12,363 nt of DNA from an archaeon (GTDB lineage: Archaea > B1Sed10-29 > WALL01): contig JAUVIW010000020.1 of the NCBI GenBank assembly GCA_030592525.1, forward strand, positions 1 through 12,363, given 5' to 3'. The position numbers were made by a program, and so were the translations under genes. Of this stretch, positions 6,014-12,227 are shown in pieces. The notes under the pieces are model-generated. The model ran no database searches and was not told the DNA's origin. It worked only from the letters and a program-made list of their open reading frames with translations. Position 1 is the stretch's first letter, and every line of letters begins with the position of its first letter.

Positions 6014-7016
6014 TCTTATCACCCGCCTGCTTCTTGCTGCGCATCTTCACGATGTAGTATGAGAGCGGGTGCTTGATGCGGCCGCACAAGGCATCCGGGT
6101 TGACACAGGTGCCATAGAACTTCATCTTCTCGCACGAGGGTGCGGAGTACTTCGTGCCTGAGCCCTTCTTGCCCATTGAGTACTCGATGTAGTAGCGGGT
6201 CTTGTTCTCGTTGAAGTTCGGGGTTGGGCGAAAGATCTCGATGATTGGGTCAATGGGCATGTTGGCGTTGATTAGGAATGTTGACAAGGTGAAGCGGGGC
6301 TGGTGCGCCATCGGGGCGCCGGACTGCGCCAATTCAATCAAGGCCGTGATGCATGGTGGGAACTCGCTTGTGGTGACCGGGCCAAGGTTCATCTCCTTGA
6401 CAGATGAATAAGCCTTGTCACGGTTCACTTCGCCCTTAATCTCTGCGGCGATGCTTGTGTAGCGCTTTGGGACCTTCATGGGCTTGGCAATGTCTTCCTC
6501 AATGCGCTGGCGGAAAAGCTCGGCGACGAACTCAACCAATGTTTCCTGCCTGCGCAAGCGTACCCTTCCGGAGTCGAGCTCGGCGTTCACGAGCTTGTAC
6601 TGCTCGGGTGCCGCGTTGGCATAAGCAACGAACGGCACAAAGCCCTCAGTAATTGGGACACCAAGGTCGGCTGACAATTGCGAAGCGAACTGCGGCTCCT
6701 TCTCCAGGAACCTGCGCAAGGCGTTTGCCTCTGCGCGGGCATAGCGGCGCTTCACAAAGGAGTCGCCCGACAATGACGCCAGGATTTTCGCGAGGGGGAA
6801 TGCTAGCATTTCGCGGATTAGTATCTTGTCGTTCCTGCTCTGGGTCTCGGGCTCGACTAAGTTGCGCTCGACACCATCGATGACCCTCTGCTTGGCGCGC
6901 TCAACCACCAGGGGGTCAGGGCTTTCCAAATCGAACTTCAGGAGCTTGACCATGTCCTTGGTGCGCGAGGAAAAGGGGTAGCGCACACAGTAGGACAAGC
7001 GGTTTATGTCAAATAT
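6003..7016 (-). CDS. priL: DNA primase large subunit PriL
   Basis: This 337-residue regulatory subunit of archaeal primase binds PriS and the primer-template. It has the four iron-sulfur cluster cysteines of the family: Cys222 in EFPPCI, Cys295 in SAPSCEKMKFYG, Cys304, and Cys311 in ALCGRIKHPLSYY. A helical N-terminal half begins with the typical YPF segment. The start needs care. The frame is open to 7133 and has GTG at 7049, TTG at 6998 and GTG at 6986, none with an SD. ATA at 7016 follows GAGGTG by seven bases and gives FDINRLSYCVRYPF, a sensible family N-terminus, so it is my preferred start. The stop overlaps priS by 11 bases. The gene heads the long replication-translation operon. Confidence 0.85.
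   Translation of the reverse strand: MFDINRLSYCVRYPFSSRTKDMVKLLKFDLESPDPLVVERAKQRVIDGVERNLVEPETQSRNDKILIREMLAFPLAKILASLSGDSFVKRRYARAEANALRRFLEKEPQFASQLSADLGVPITEGFVPFVAYANAAPEQYKLVNAELDSGRVRLRRQETLVEFVAELFRQRIEEDIAKPMKVPKRYTSIAAEIKGEVNRDKAYSSVKEMNLGPVTTSEFPPCITALIELAQSGAPMAHQPRFTLSTFLINANMPIDPIIEIFRPTPNFNENKTRYYIEYSMGKKGSGTKYSAPSCEKMKFYGTCVNPDALCGRIKHPLSYYIVKMRSKKQAGDKSGA
6018..6023 (-). promoter_or_regulatory. Shine-Dalgarno site of priS
   Basis: GGTGAT lies four bases before the GTG at 6013 and encodes Gly-Asp near the end of PriL. It favours 6013 over the GTG at 6022 as the priS start. Confidence 0.6.
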
Positions 7017-7023
7017 CCGGAAA

Positions 7024-7029
7024 CACCTC
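7024..7029 (-). promoter_or_regulatory. Shine-Dalgarno-like site of priL
   Basis: GAGGTG lies seven bases before an in-frame ATA codon (7014-7016). No ATG, GTG or TTG lies at a proper distance; the next in-frame GTG and TTG are much further downstream. Confidence 0.5.
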
Positions 7030-7054
7030 GCAAGGGAGGTTATGCGCACAGCTG

Positions 7055-7062
7055 AATAAAAA
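7055..7062 (-). promoter_or_regulatory. Candidate TATA box of the primase operon
   Basis: TTTTTATT stands in the 76-base gap between the four-helix membrane protein gene and priL. A transcription start about 26 bases downstream would fall near 7032, just before the GAGGTG site. A priL start at 7016 would then have a leader of about 16 bases. The T5 run (7058-7062) could also serve as the terminator of the upstream operon. Confidence 0.5.
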
Positions 7063-7092
7063 GGGTTGGTGCGCGGGTTGCCGAGGCGGGCA

Positions 7093-7602
7093 TCATTTGC
7101 TGGTCTTCCACACGCCGTAGCCCAAGCCAACAAAGGTGAAGAGCGAGATGATAGTGGTCGTTCCGGTCACAGAAGAGCCTGCGGCGGATACCTCAAGCAC
7201 GAACGGGATTGAGTAAGTGCCGTGGGCGCCCACAAGCAAAGCAAGAAGGAACATGCTTATCACGAAGCCGAGCGCGAAGCCCCACACGCCATGCCACACT
7301 ATTGAGAACAGGCGCTTGTGGCTTTTTTTCTTGAACAGCTTCTTGTGCATATAGGCCAGCGACGTCTCGAAGTCCTCGGTCATCTGCACCAGCGCAAACA
7401 AGAGGCCGATGATGATGGGGATGAGCCACGACACATGCACGACGGGCGCGATGCCCTTGTCCAATGTGAATGTCTCGCCCCAGCCAACAACATAGTCCAA
7501 GCCCATCACCGGCGCAAGAAGGTTGAGTGCGAGAAGGACGACTGACACCACGATGAAGCCGGTGATGAACGCCTTGCACATGTTCCAAAGCTTCTGCCTC
7601 AT
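7093..7602 (-). CDS. Four-helix integral membrane protein, unknown function
   Basis: I do not recognise this 169-residue protein. It has four predicted membrane segments at about residues 11-34, 54-74, 99-125 and 147-167. A strongly basic loop, KKLFKKKSHKR (88-97), lies between helices 2 and 3, which places that loop and both ends in the cytoplasm by the positive-inside rule. The loop between helices 1 and 2 (GLDYVVGWGETFTLDKG) and the one between helices 3 and 4 (HGTYSIPFVLEVSAAGS) would face outside. There is no Cys pair, catalytic motif or signal peptidase site. The ATG overlaps the sppA stop in ATGA, so the two are translated together. A role as partner, anchor or immunity-like regulator of the protease is inference only. 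Confidence 0.8.
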   Translation of the reverse strand: MRQKLWNMCKAFITGFIVVSVVLLALNLLAPVMGLDYVVGWGETFTLDKGIAPVVHVSWLIPIIIGLLFALVQMTEDFETSLAYMHKKLFKKKSHKRLFSIVWHGVWGFALGFVISMFLLALLVGAHGTYSIPFVLEVSAAGSSVTGTTTIISLFTFVGLGYGVWKTSK

Positions 7603-8525
7603 GCCCTCAGCTCCATCTCACTCTCTGTCAGCCCGCGCTTAAGGCCCGAGGCCAGGTTGTAGCCCATTGAAGTGAACATGCTGGACAATGGTGAGCCGTA
7701 AGTCACGAACATCTTCTCTTCAGGCTCGCCTTCGATGCCACCCATCTCGGCAGCGCGGCGCAGCGCAAGCGAGCGTGAGCCAAGCTCATCAACCAGGCCA
7801 TAGTTCAGTGCCTGGCGGCCACTCACGACGCGGCCGTCGGAAAGCTCTTCGAGGCCGGTGAGCTGTGGGCGATAAGCCTGTATCTGAGCCTTGAAGCTCT
7901 CGAACGCCTCCAAAAGAAGCGCCATGTACAAAGCCTCCTGTTGGGGGGTGAACTCCTCGTAAGGGTTGCCGGCAGCCTTCATGTCGCCCGAAGCCATGAC
8001 AGTCATGTTGACACCGGTTATGTTCATCAGGCCACGGTAGTTAGGAAACACTGAGACGACGCCGATGCTTCCGGTCAAGGAGTCCCCGTCGCACACAACA
8101 TAGTCCGCGGACGCGGCGACCAGGTAGGCTCCCGAGGCACCAACCTCACCGATGTAGGCAACGACTGGCTTCTCTGCCTCTGCGACAGCGTGCGCGAGCT
8201 CCTTGCTCGCTACGACAGAGCCGCCCCCGCTGTTGATGTCAAGCATAATCGCGCTGACCTGCGTGTCGGCATCAGCCTCCTTTATCAGGTCGATGACATC
8301 ACGCGCGCCCGGGTCGTAGCCCAAGTAGGAGTCAGAGGAATCACTGTAAATCTCGCCCTTGATTGGAATGATGCCGACCTTGGGAACCACGGACTCGAAC
8401 GCAACGAGCAGCGAGAAAAGTATTACGAGTGAGATGAGCGCGAGCGCCACCGCGCCGGTGAGAAAAATCACCCACTTCCAAATAGCCTTGTGGTGGTTTT
8501 TCGTTAGCTTCTTCAGTCGCTTCAT
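7599..8525 (-). CDS. sppA: Signal peptide peptidase SppA, membrane serine protease
   Basis: This 308-residue SppA of the S49 family degrades signal peptides and other membrane-associated peptides outside the cytoplasmic face. A basic N-terminus leads into one membrane helix (about residues 15-43), then the ClpP-like protease domain. GIIPIKGEI opens the domain, DINSGGGSV (96-104) is the oxyanion-side loop, and GASGAY carries the nucleophile Ser131. GDMKAAGNPYEEFTP carries the general base Lys183. The 52-residue Ser-Lys spacing equals that of the characterised Thermococcus enzyme as I recall it. The single-domain short form is normal for archaea. The ATG at 8525 overlaps the radical SAM gene stop (ATGA) and has GGGGAGG seven bases upstream. 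No NfeD/stomatin partner gene is present. Confidence 0.93.
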   Translation of the reverse strand: MKRLKKLTKNHHKAIWKWVIFLTGAVALALISLVILFSLLVAFESVVPKVGIIPIKGEIYSDSSDSYLGYDPGARDVIDLIKEADADTQVSAIMLDINSGGGSVVASKELAHAVAEAEKPVVAYIGEVGASGAYLVAASADYVVCDGDSLTGSIGVVSVFPNYRGLMNITGVNMTVMASGDMKAAGNPYEEFTPQQEALYMALLLEAFESFKAQIQAYRPQLTGLEELSDGRVVSGRQALNYGLVDELGSRSLALRRAAEMGGIEGEPEEKMFVTYGSPLSSMFTSMGYNLASGLKRGLTESEMELRA

Positions 8526-9262
8526 ATTACTGCCTCCCCTTGCAGGGCGCGCACGCGCACGGTGTCCACGCTGTACAAATTGTCTCGCGCGGCGTCAGCG
8601 AGCTCTGTTAGCTTTGCGTCGCTCGGCGGCTTTTTGGAATTGAACTCGGGGTTGACGCACGCCTTGGTGTTGTCGAACCCCCTAATTAGGAAGGATGCGC
8701 AGTAGTTCACTGCCTTCGCGACAGCAACCACGTGCTCCTTCTTGTCATTGACTCCGGGGACGACGGGGTAGACTACCTCGAGCATGCCCTCGAACACCTG
8801 CTGCTGGGCGATGTCAATGCTCTCCTTGACCTTTTGCGGGTCGCCCTTGCCGCCGGTCATGGTGTCCCATAGCTTCTTGTCCTCGAAAGGCGCCTTGACA
8901 TCGATGGCCAAGTGGTCCACGAGGTTCATCGTGACCAGCTCGCCGATTACACCCGGGTTCGAGCCGTTGGTCTGGAGCTTTATCTTCACGCCCATCTGGC
9001 GGAGGTAGCGCAAGAGCATTTTCAGCTCTTTGCCCTGCTCTGTTGGCTCGCCGCCGGTTATGTAGACGGCTTTGGCCTTGCTCTGCTGGACTAAGGCGGC
9101 CACTTCCTGGATGTTAATCTTCTTGCCCTTGGCCGAGTCCAGGTACTCTGAAACATAGCAGTAAGGGCACTTGTAGTTGCAGCCCTGCAGGAAAATGATG
9201 AGGGCCGGCTGGCCGAGCACCTGCGCGGCATTGGGCTTCAGGTCAGCTATGTTGATGTACAT
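8522..9262 (-). CDS. Radical SAM protein, anaerobic ribonucleotide reductase activase-like (NrdG2 type)
   Basis: This 246-residue radical S-adenosylmethionine enzyme shows the 4Fe-4S motif CNYKCPYC (Cys28, Cys32, Cys35) and the SAM-binding YITGGEP (67-73). Later family segments include LQTNGSNP, HLAIDVKAPF, YPVVPGVND and a C-terminal FLIRGFDNTKACVNPEF. The overall pattern fits the TIGR02495 activating proteins usually linked to anaerobic ribonucleoside-triphosphate reductase. No reductase gene is in the window, so the target is unproved, and a pyruvate-formate-lyase-activase-like role is an alternative. The ATG at 9262 is chosen over a TTG at 9274 because a TATA-like box centred 27 bases upstream puts the transcript start on this ATG. 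The stop overlaps sppA. Confidence 0.85.
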   Translation of the reverse strand: MYINIADLKPNAAQVLGQPALIIFLQGCNYKCPYCYVSEYLDSAKGKKINIQEVAALVQQSKAKAVYITGGEPTEQGKELKMLLRYLRQMGVKIKLQTNGSNPGVIGELVTMNLVDHLAIDVKAPFEDKKLWDTMTGGKGDPQKVKESIDIAQQQVFEGMLEVVYPVVPGVNDKKEHVVAVAKAVNYCASFLIRGFDNTKACVNPEFNSKKPPSDAKLTELADAARDNLYSVDTVRVRALQGEAVI

Positions 9263-9285
9263 TGCGTAAGGCAAGGCAGGAGGGG

Positions 9286-9292
9286 TATTTAA
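9286..9292 (-). promoter_or_regulatory. TATA box of the radical SAM-sppA operon, leaderless
   Basis: TTAAATA is centred about 27 bases before the ATG at 9262, the usual archaeal distance to the transcription start. The mRNA should begin at or next to the start codon. No SD is present upstream, which agrees. The box begins four bases after the metG stop. Confidence 0.7.
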
Positions 9293-9296
9293 CGCT

Positions 9297-11270
9297 TTAC
9301 TCGACTTTGCCGTCCTTCACGCGCTCGCAGGTGACCGGCTTGTCCCCGGCTGAAAGCGCGAGGCTGTCGACAAAAGCCTTGCCGCCCTTGACAGAAATGT
9401 TGAGCTTGCCGAAGTTCTTGAAAGATATTTTCTTTGCTGCGCGCGGCCTGATGCCCTCGGCAATTACTTGTGTTCCGGGCTCTGCGCCAACAGAGAGCAG
9501 GCCGACCACGCCATCCTTTTCAGCTGCGAGGAGCATGCCCTCGCTGAGGATGCCACGCAGCTTTGCCGGCTCGAGGTTCGCGACAATGGCGACTGTCTTG
9601 CCTTCCAGCTCGGCTGGCTCGTAGTAAGGCTTGATTCCCGCGACAATGGTGCGCTGCCCAGAGCCCAAGTCCACGCGGAGGACGTAGAGCTTGTCAGCCT
9701 CAGGGTGGTCCTCGACTGACACTATGCGCGCGGCGCGGAGGTCAACGCGCTCAAAGGCATGGCGCGGCTTTGCCTCGAGCTTCTTGAACAATACTTTTGC
9801 CTGGCCGACCTCGTGGCCCTCCTCAAAGAAGCCGTACTTCGCGCCCTTCAGGAGCTGGGGCTTTACATTGAGCTGCTTGCGGATGCCTGCGGCGGAATCG
9901 GGGATGAATGCGTCCAGGTAAATTGCGAGGATGCGCACGGCTTCCGCGGAGTTGTAGAGCACCGCGTTCAAGCGGTCGGTGTCCTCTTTCGCGAGGACCC
10001 AGGGCTTCGTGTCCTGGATATACTTGTTTGTGTTTCGCGCGAGGCCCACGATGATGTCAAGCGCCTTGTCGAACTCCTGCTTCTCCATCTTCGCGCTGGC
10101 CTGCTCATAAATGCTGAGCGATTGGATAAAATTGCCGTCGCCAGGCTCCTGCTTTCCTCGCGGCGGGATTTTGCCTTCAGTGTACTTGTTGAGCAGGGTG
10201 ACGACGCGCATGACCAGGTTGCCCACGGCGTCGGCGAGCTCGGTGTTGTTCCTCTGCGCCAAGGCGCTCTCGCTGTAGTCGCCGTCCTGCCCAAAGGGCA
10301 CTTCGCGCAAAAGGAAGTAGCGGAACGCGTCCAGGCCATAGTTGTCAATGGCCTCCAATGGGTCAAGGAAGTTGCCCTTGCTCTTCGACATCTTCTCGCC
10401 TTCCACGGTCCAGAAGCCGTGCGCGAACACGCGCTTCGGCAGTTCTACTCCAAGGGCCATGAGCATCGCTGGCCAGATGACTGCGTGGAACCAGAGGATG
10501 TCCTTGCCGATTATGTGGAGGTCGGCGGGCCAGTACTTGAACCGCTCGCCGCCAGGCCACTGCACGCCGGTGATGTAGTTCAGCAGCGCGTCGAACCAGA
10601 CATACGTGGTGTGCCTGTCGTCAACAGGGAACGGCACGCCCCATGACAAGGATGACTTGAGGCGCGAAACGCTCAGGTCGCGTAGGCCCTCGCTGACGCG
10701 GGAGATGACCTCGTTTCTTCGCGTGTCCGGCGCGATGAAGCCGGGGTTCTCCTCATAGAGCTTCAGGAGCCTGTCCTGGTACGCACTCAGGCGGAAGTAG
10801 TAGGTCTCCTCGCTCAGCTTCTCAACATCGCGGCCGCAGGAGGCACACTTGCCATCCTCCAGCTGGAGGTCAGTCCAATAAGTTTCGCACGGGGTGCAGT
10901 ACCACCCCTCGTAAGTGCCCTTGTAAATGTCGCCCTTTTCAAAGAGTGTTTGCATGACGCTCTGGACGCGCTCCTCGTGCTCGGGATCCGTGGTGCGGAT
11001 GAAATGGTCATAGCTGATGTCCAGCTTTTTCCACGCGTCCTTGAACTTAGGGACTATGGAATCGCAGAACGCCTTGGGCTCCTTGCCCGCTGCCTGGGCA
11101 GTGCGCTCAATCTTCTGGCCGTGCTCGTCAGTGCCCGTGAGGAAAAAAACGTCGTTGCCCTCAAGGCGCTTCCACCGAGCCATCACGTCTGTCGCTACCT
11201 GTGTGTAGGCATGCCCGATGTGGGGCTTGTCATTCACGTAGTACAAAGGGGTTGTGAGGTAGTACTTCAT
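9297..11270 (-). CDS. metG: Methionyl-tRNA synthetase, bacterial type, with C-terminal tRNA-binding domain
   Basis: This 657-residue enzyme charges tRNA-Met. The class I catalytic motifs are HIGH (17-20) and KMSKS (293-297). The connective peptide has a single zinc knuckle pair, Cys125, Cys128, Cys142 and Cys145, in CTPCETYW and CASCG. Archaeal MetRS usually has a doubled knuckle. This single form, with the YEGWYCTPCE and YQDRLL context, is the bacterial type. An anticodon-binding helical domain follows (about 330-490), then an EMAPII/Arc1p-like tRNA-binding OB domain (about 506-607) with FERVDLRAARIV, HPEADKLY and NLEPAKLRGILSEGM. About 50 further residues (608-657) are basic and beta-rich and match nothing I know. 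The ATG at 11270 has GGAGGTG six bases upstream; an in-frame GTG at 11279 is part of that SD. The gene is monocistronic, by its own promoter and the one after it. Confidence 0.96.
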   Translation of the reverse strand: MKYYLTTPLYYVNDKPHIGHAYTQVATDVMARWKRLEGNDVFFLTGTDEHGQKIERTAQAAGKEPKAFCDSIVPKFKDAWKKLDISYDHFIRTTDPEHEERVQSVMQTLFEKGDIYKGTYEGWYCTPCETYWTDLQLEDGKCASCGRDVEKLSEETYYFRLSAYQDRLLKLYEENPGFIAPDTRRNEVISRVSEGLRDLSVSRLKSSLSWGVPFPVDDRHTTYVWFDALLNYITGVQWPGGERFKYWPADLHIIGKDILWFHAVIWPAMLMALGVELPKRVFAHGFWTVEGEKMSKSKGNFLDPLEAIDNYGLDAFRYFLLREVPFGQDGDYSESALAQRNNTELADAVGNLVMRVVTLLNKYTEGKIPPRGKQEPGDGNFIQSLSIYEQASAKMEKQEFDKALDIIVGLARNTNKYIQDTKPWVLAKEDTDRLNAVLYNSAEAVRILAIYLDAFIPDSAAGIRKQLNVKPQLLKGAKYGFFEEGHEVGQAKVLFKKLEAKPRHAFERVDLRAARIVSVEDHPEADKLYVLRVDLGSGQRTIVAGIKPYYEPAELEGKTVAIVANLEPAKLRGILSEGMLLAAEKDGVVGLLSVGAEPGTQVIAEGIRPRAAKKISFKNFGKLNISVKGGKAFVDSLALSAGDKPVTCERVKDGKVE

Positions 11271-11276
11271 TGACGG

Positions 11277-11283
11277 CACCTCC
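11277..11283 (-). promoter_or_regulatory. Shine-Dalgarno site of metG
   Basis: GGAGGTG lies six bases before the ATG at 11270. It is the strongest SD in the window and excludes the GTG that it contains as the start. Confidence 0.8.
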
Positions 11284-11316
11284 TAGAAAGAAGCGTTCCT
11301 TTAGTGCCCAAGGGGC

Positions 11317-11323
11317 TTTTAAA
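11317..11323 (-). promoter_or_regulatory. Candidate TATA box of metG
   Basis: TTTAAAA is centred at 11320 in the 72-base gap after the surface-protein gene. A start about 26 bases downstream, near 11294, leaves a leader of about 24 bases that includes the SD. Confidence 0.6.
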
Positions 11324-11342
11324 GCTTATTGCCGGCGCGCAA

Positions 11343-12227
11343 TCACAATATGCAAATGACATCGAGGATGACGTAGTCGTACTCGGCGTAGTCAGTCGCA
11401 CGGTCGGGGATGATGCGTATCCTCATCCAGCCATCATCCTCCGAGAGCTCGTCCGCGAGGTTCTCGGTCTGGCACGGCACAGAGCTGTTGGACGCCCACT
11501 CACACGTGTAAGCGTCGTTGAACTGCAGGCCATCCCACGCCTGGATTATCGCCTTTGGCACCTTGTCACCAACCTGCCTGGCCCAGATTACCAGCTGCGA
11601 GGACGGCGAGTGCGAGCACGAGCCAACATACCACTCGTACTCATGGTCATCCTGCTTGCTCATGACAACAGTCCTGTTGTCGTTCTGCACGGCAACGTCC
11701 TCCTTGAGCGTTGCGTTATTTGAGCCCAGCGGGAAAAGGGCGTTGTACGGGGTCTGGAAGATTTGGGCCATGGAGACCTGCGAGCCCTCAACAATGTTGT
11801 TGAGCACGGCGTCCTCCCGGGCCTCAATCGGGACCACCTCAAGGCCCCAGAAGTCCTGGTCGCTCACGAGCAGCATCTGGTCGCCGTATTCCACCGAGCC
11901 CAAGGAGTACTCCGCAACCATGTCCATGCCAAGATTGCTTGAAATGTTATTCTCAACAATGCTGCCCGAAAGGGTGTAAAGCTTGAGGTTCGTGAGGGTG
12001 GCCATGCCAGCGTTGCTGATGGCGCCATTCGCATCAATGGGTGAGGGCATTGCATCTGCAGAGATGTGTGCGTCCGTCATCTCCTTGTTCCGTGAGTTCA
12101 CGTCCAAAAGGGCTTCGTGCAGCTCGTCAGATGTCTTGGTGATGTGGTTGAAGCTCAGCACCCACACGCTGAGTATGAGTATCATGAGGACAGGAAAAAG
12201 CACTATGTTTGCTTGGCCATTTCTAAT
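11343..12227 (-). CDS. Pilin-like surface protein with class III signal peptide
   Basis: With an ATT start at 12227 this is a 294-residue secreted or pilus-like protein. The N-terminus MRNGQANIVLFPVLMILIL resembles archaeal class III signal peptides: a short basic head, cleavage expected between Gly4 and Gln5, then a hydrophobic helix to about residue 26. A helical stretch rich in Glu, Asp and Lys follows, then a large beta-rich extracellular part with N-glycosylation sequons (NIS, NAT, NRT, NSS) and cysteines that may pair (SCSHS, YTCEW, VPCQT). The C-terminus is DYDYVILDVICIL. The first conventional start is GTG at 12203, which would cut away the RNGQ motif. The ATT overlaps the TAG of the gene before it and sits four bases after a GGTGGTG SD. 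No homolog is recognised by name. Confidence 0.75.
   Translation of the reverse strand: MRNGQANIVLFPVLMILILSVWVLSFNHITKTSDELHEALLDVNSRNKEMTDAHISADAMPSPIDANGAISNAGMATLTNLKLYTLSGSIVENNISSNLGMDMVAEYSLGSVEYGDQMLLVSDQDFWGLEVVPIEAREDAVLNNIVEGSQVSMAQIFQTPYNALFPLGSNNATLKEDVAVQNDNRTVVMSKQDDHEYEWYVGSCSHSPSSQLVIWARQVGDKVPKAIIQAWDGLQFNDAYTCEWASNSSVPCQTENLADELSEDDGWMRIRIIPDRATDYAEYDYVILDVICIL

Noticed and set aside
7017..7133. N-terminal extension of PriL back to 7133
   Set aside because: It would overlap the membrane-protein gene by 41 bases and include the TATA-like box. The added residues do not resemble primase.
9759..10646. A 295-codon open frame on the plus strand, opposite metG
   Set aside because: metG on the minus strand is beyond doubt. 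The opposite frame is open because of GC-rich codon bias, shows no domain motif, and has no promoter or SD of its own.
11325..11342. GCGCGCCGGC segment as a possible terminator stem after the surface-protein gene
   Set aside because: The palindromic core is very short, and no T-run follows it before the metG promoter.
12180..12220. ATG at 12213-12215 after the TAG as the start of the surface protein
   Set aside because: That frame encodes only MAKQT before a TAG stop, so it cannot be the start of the 294-residue protein.
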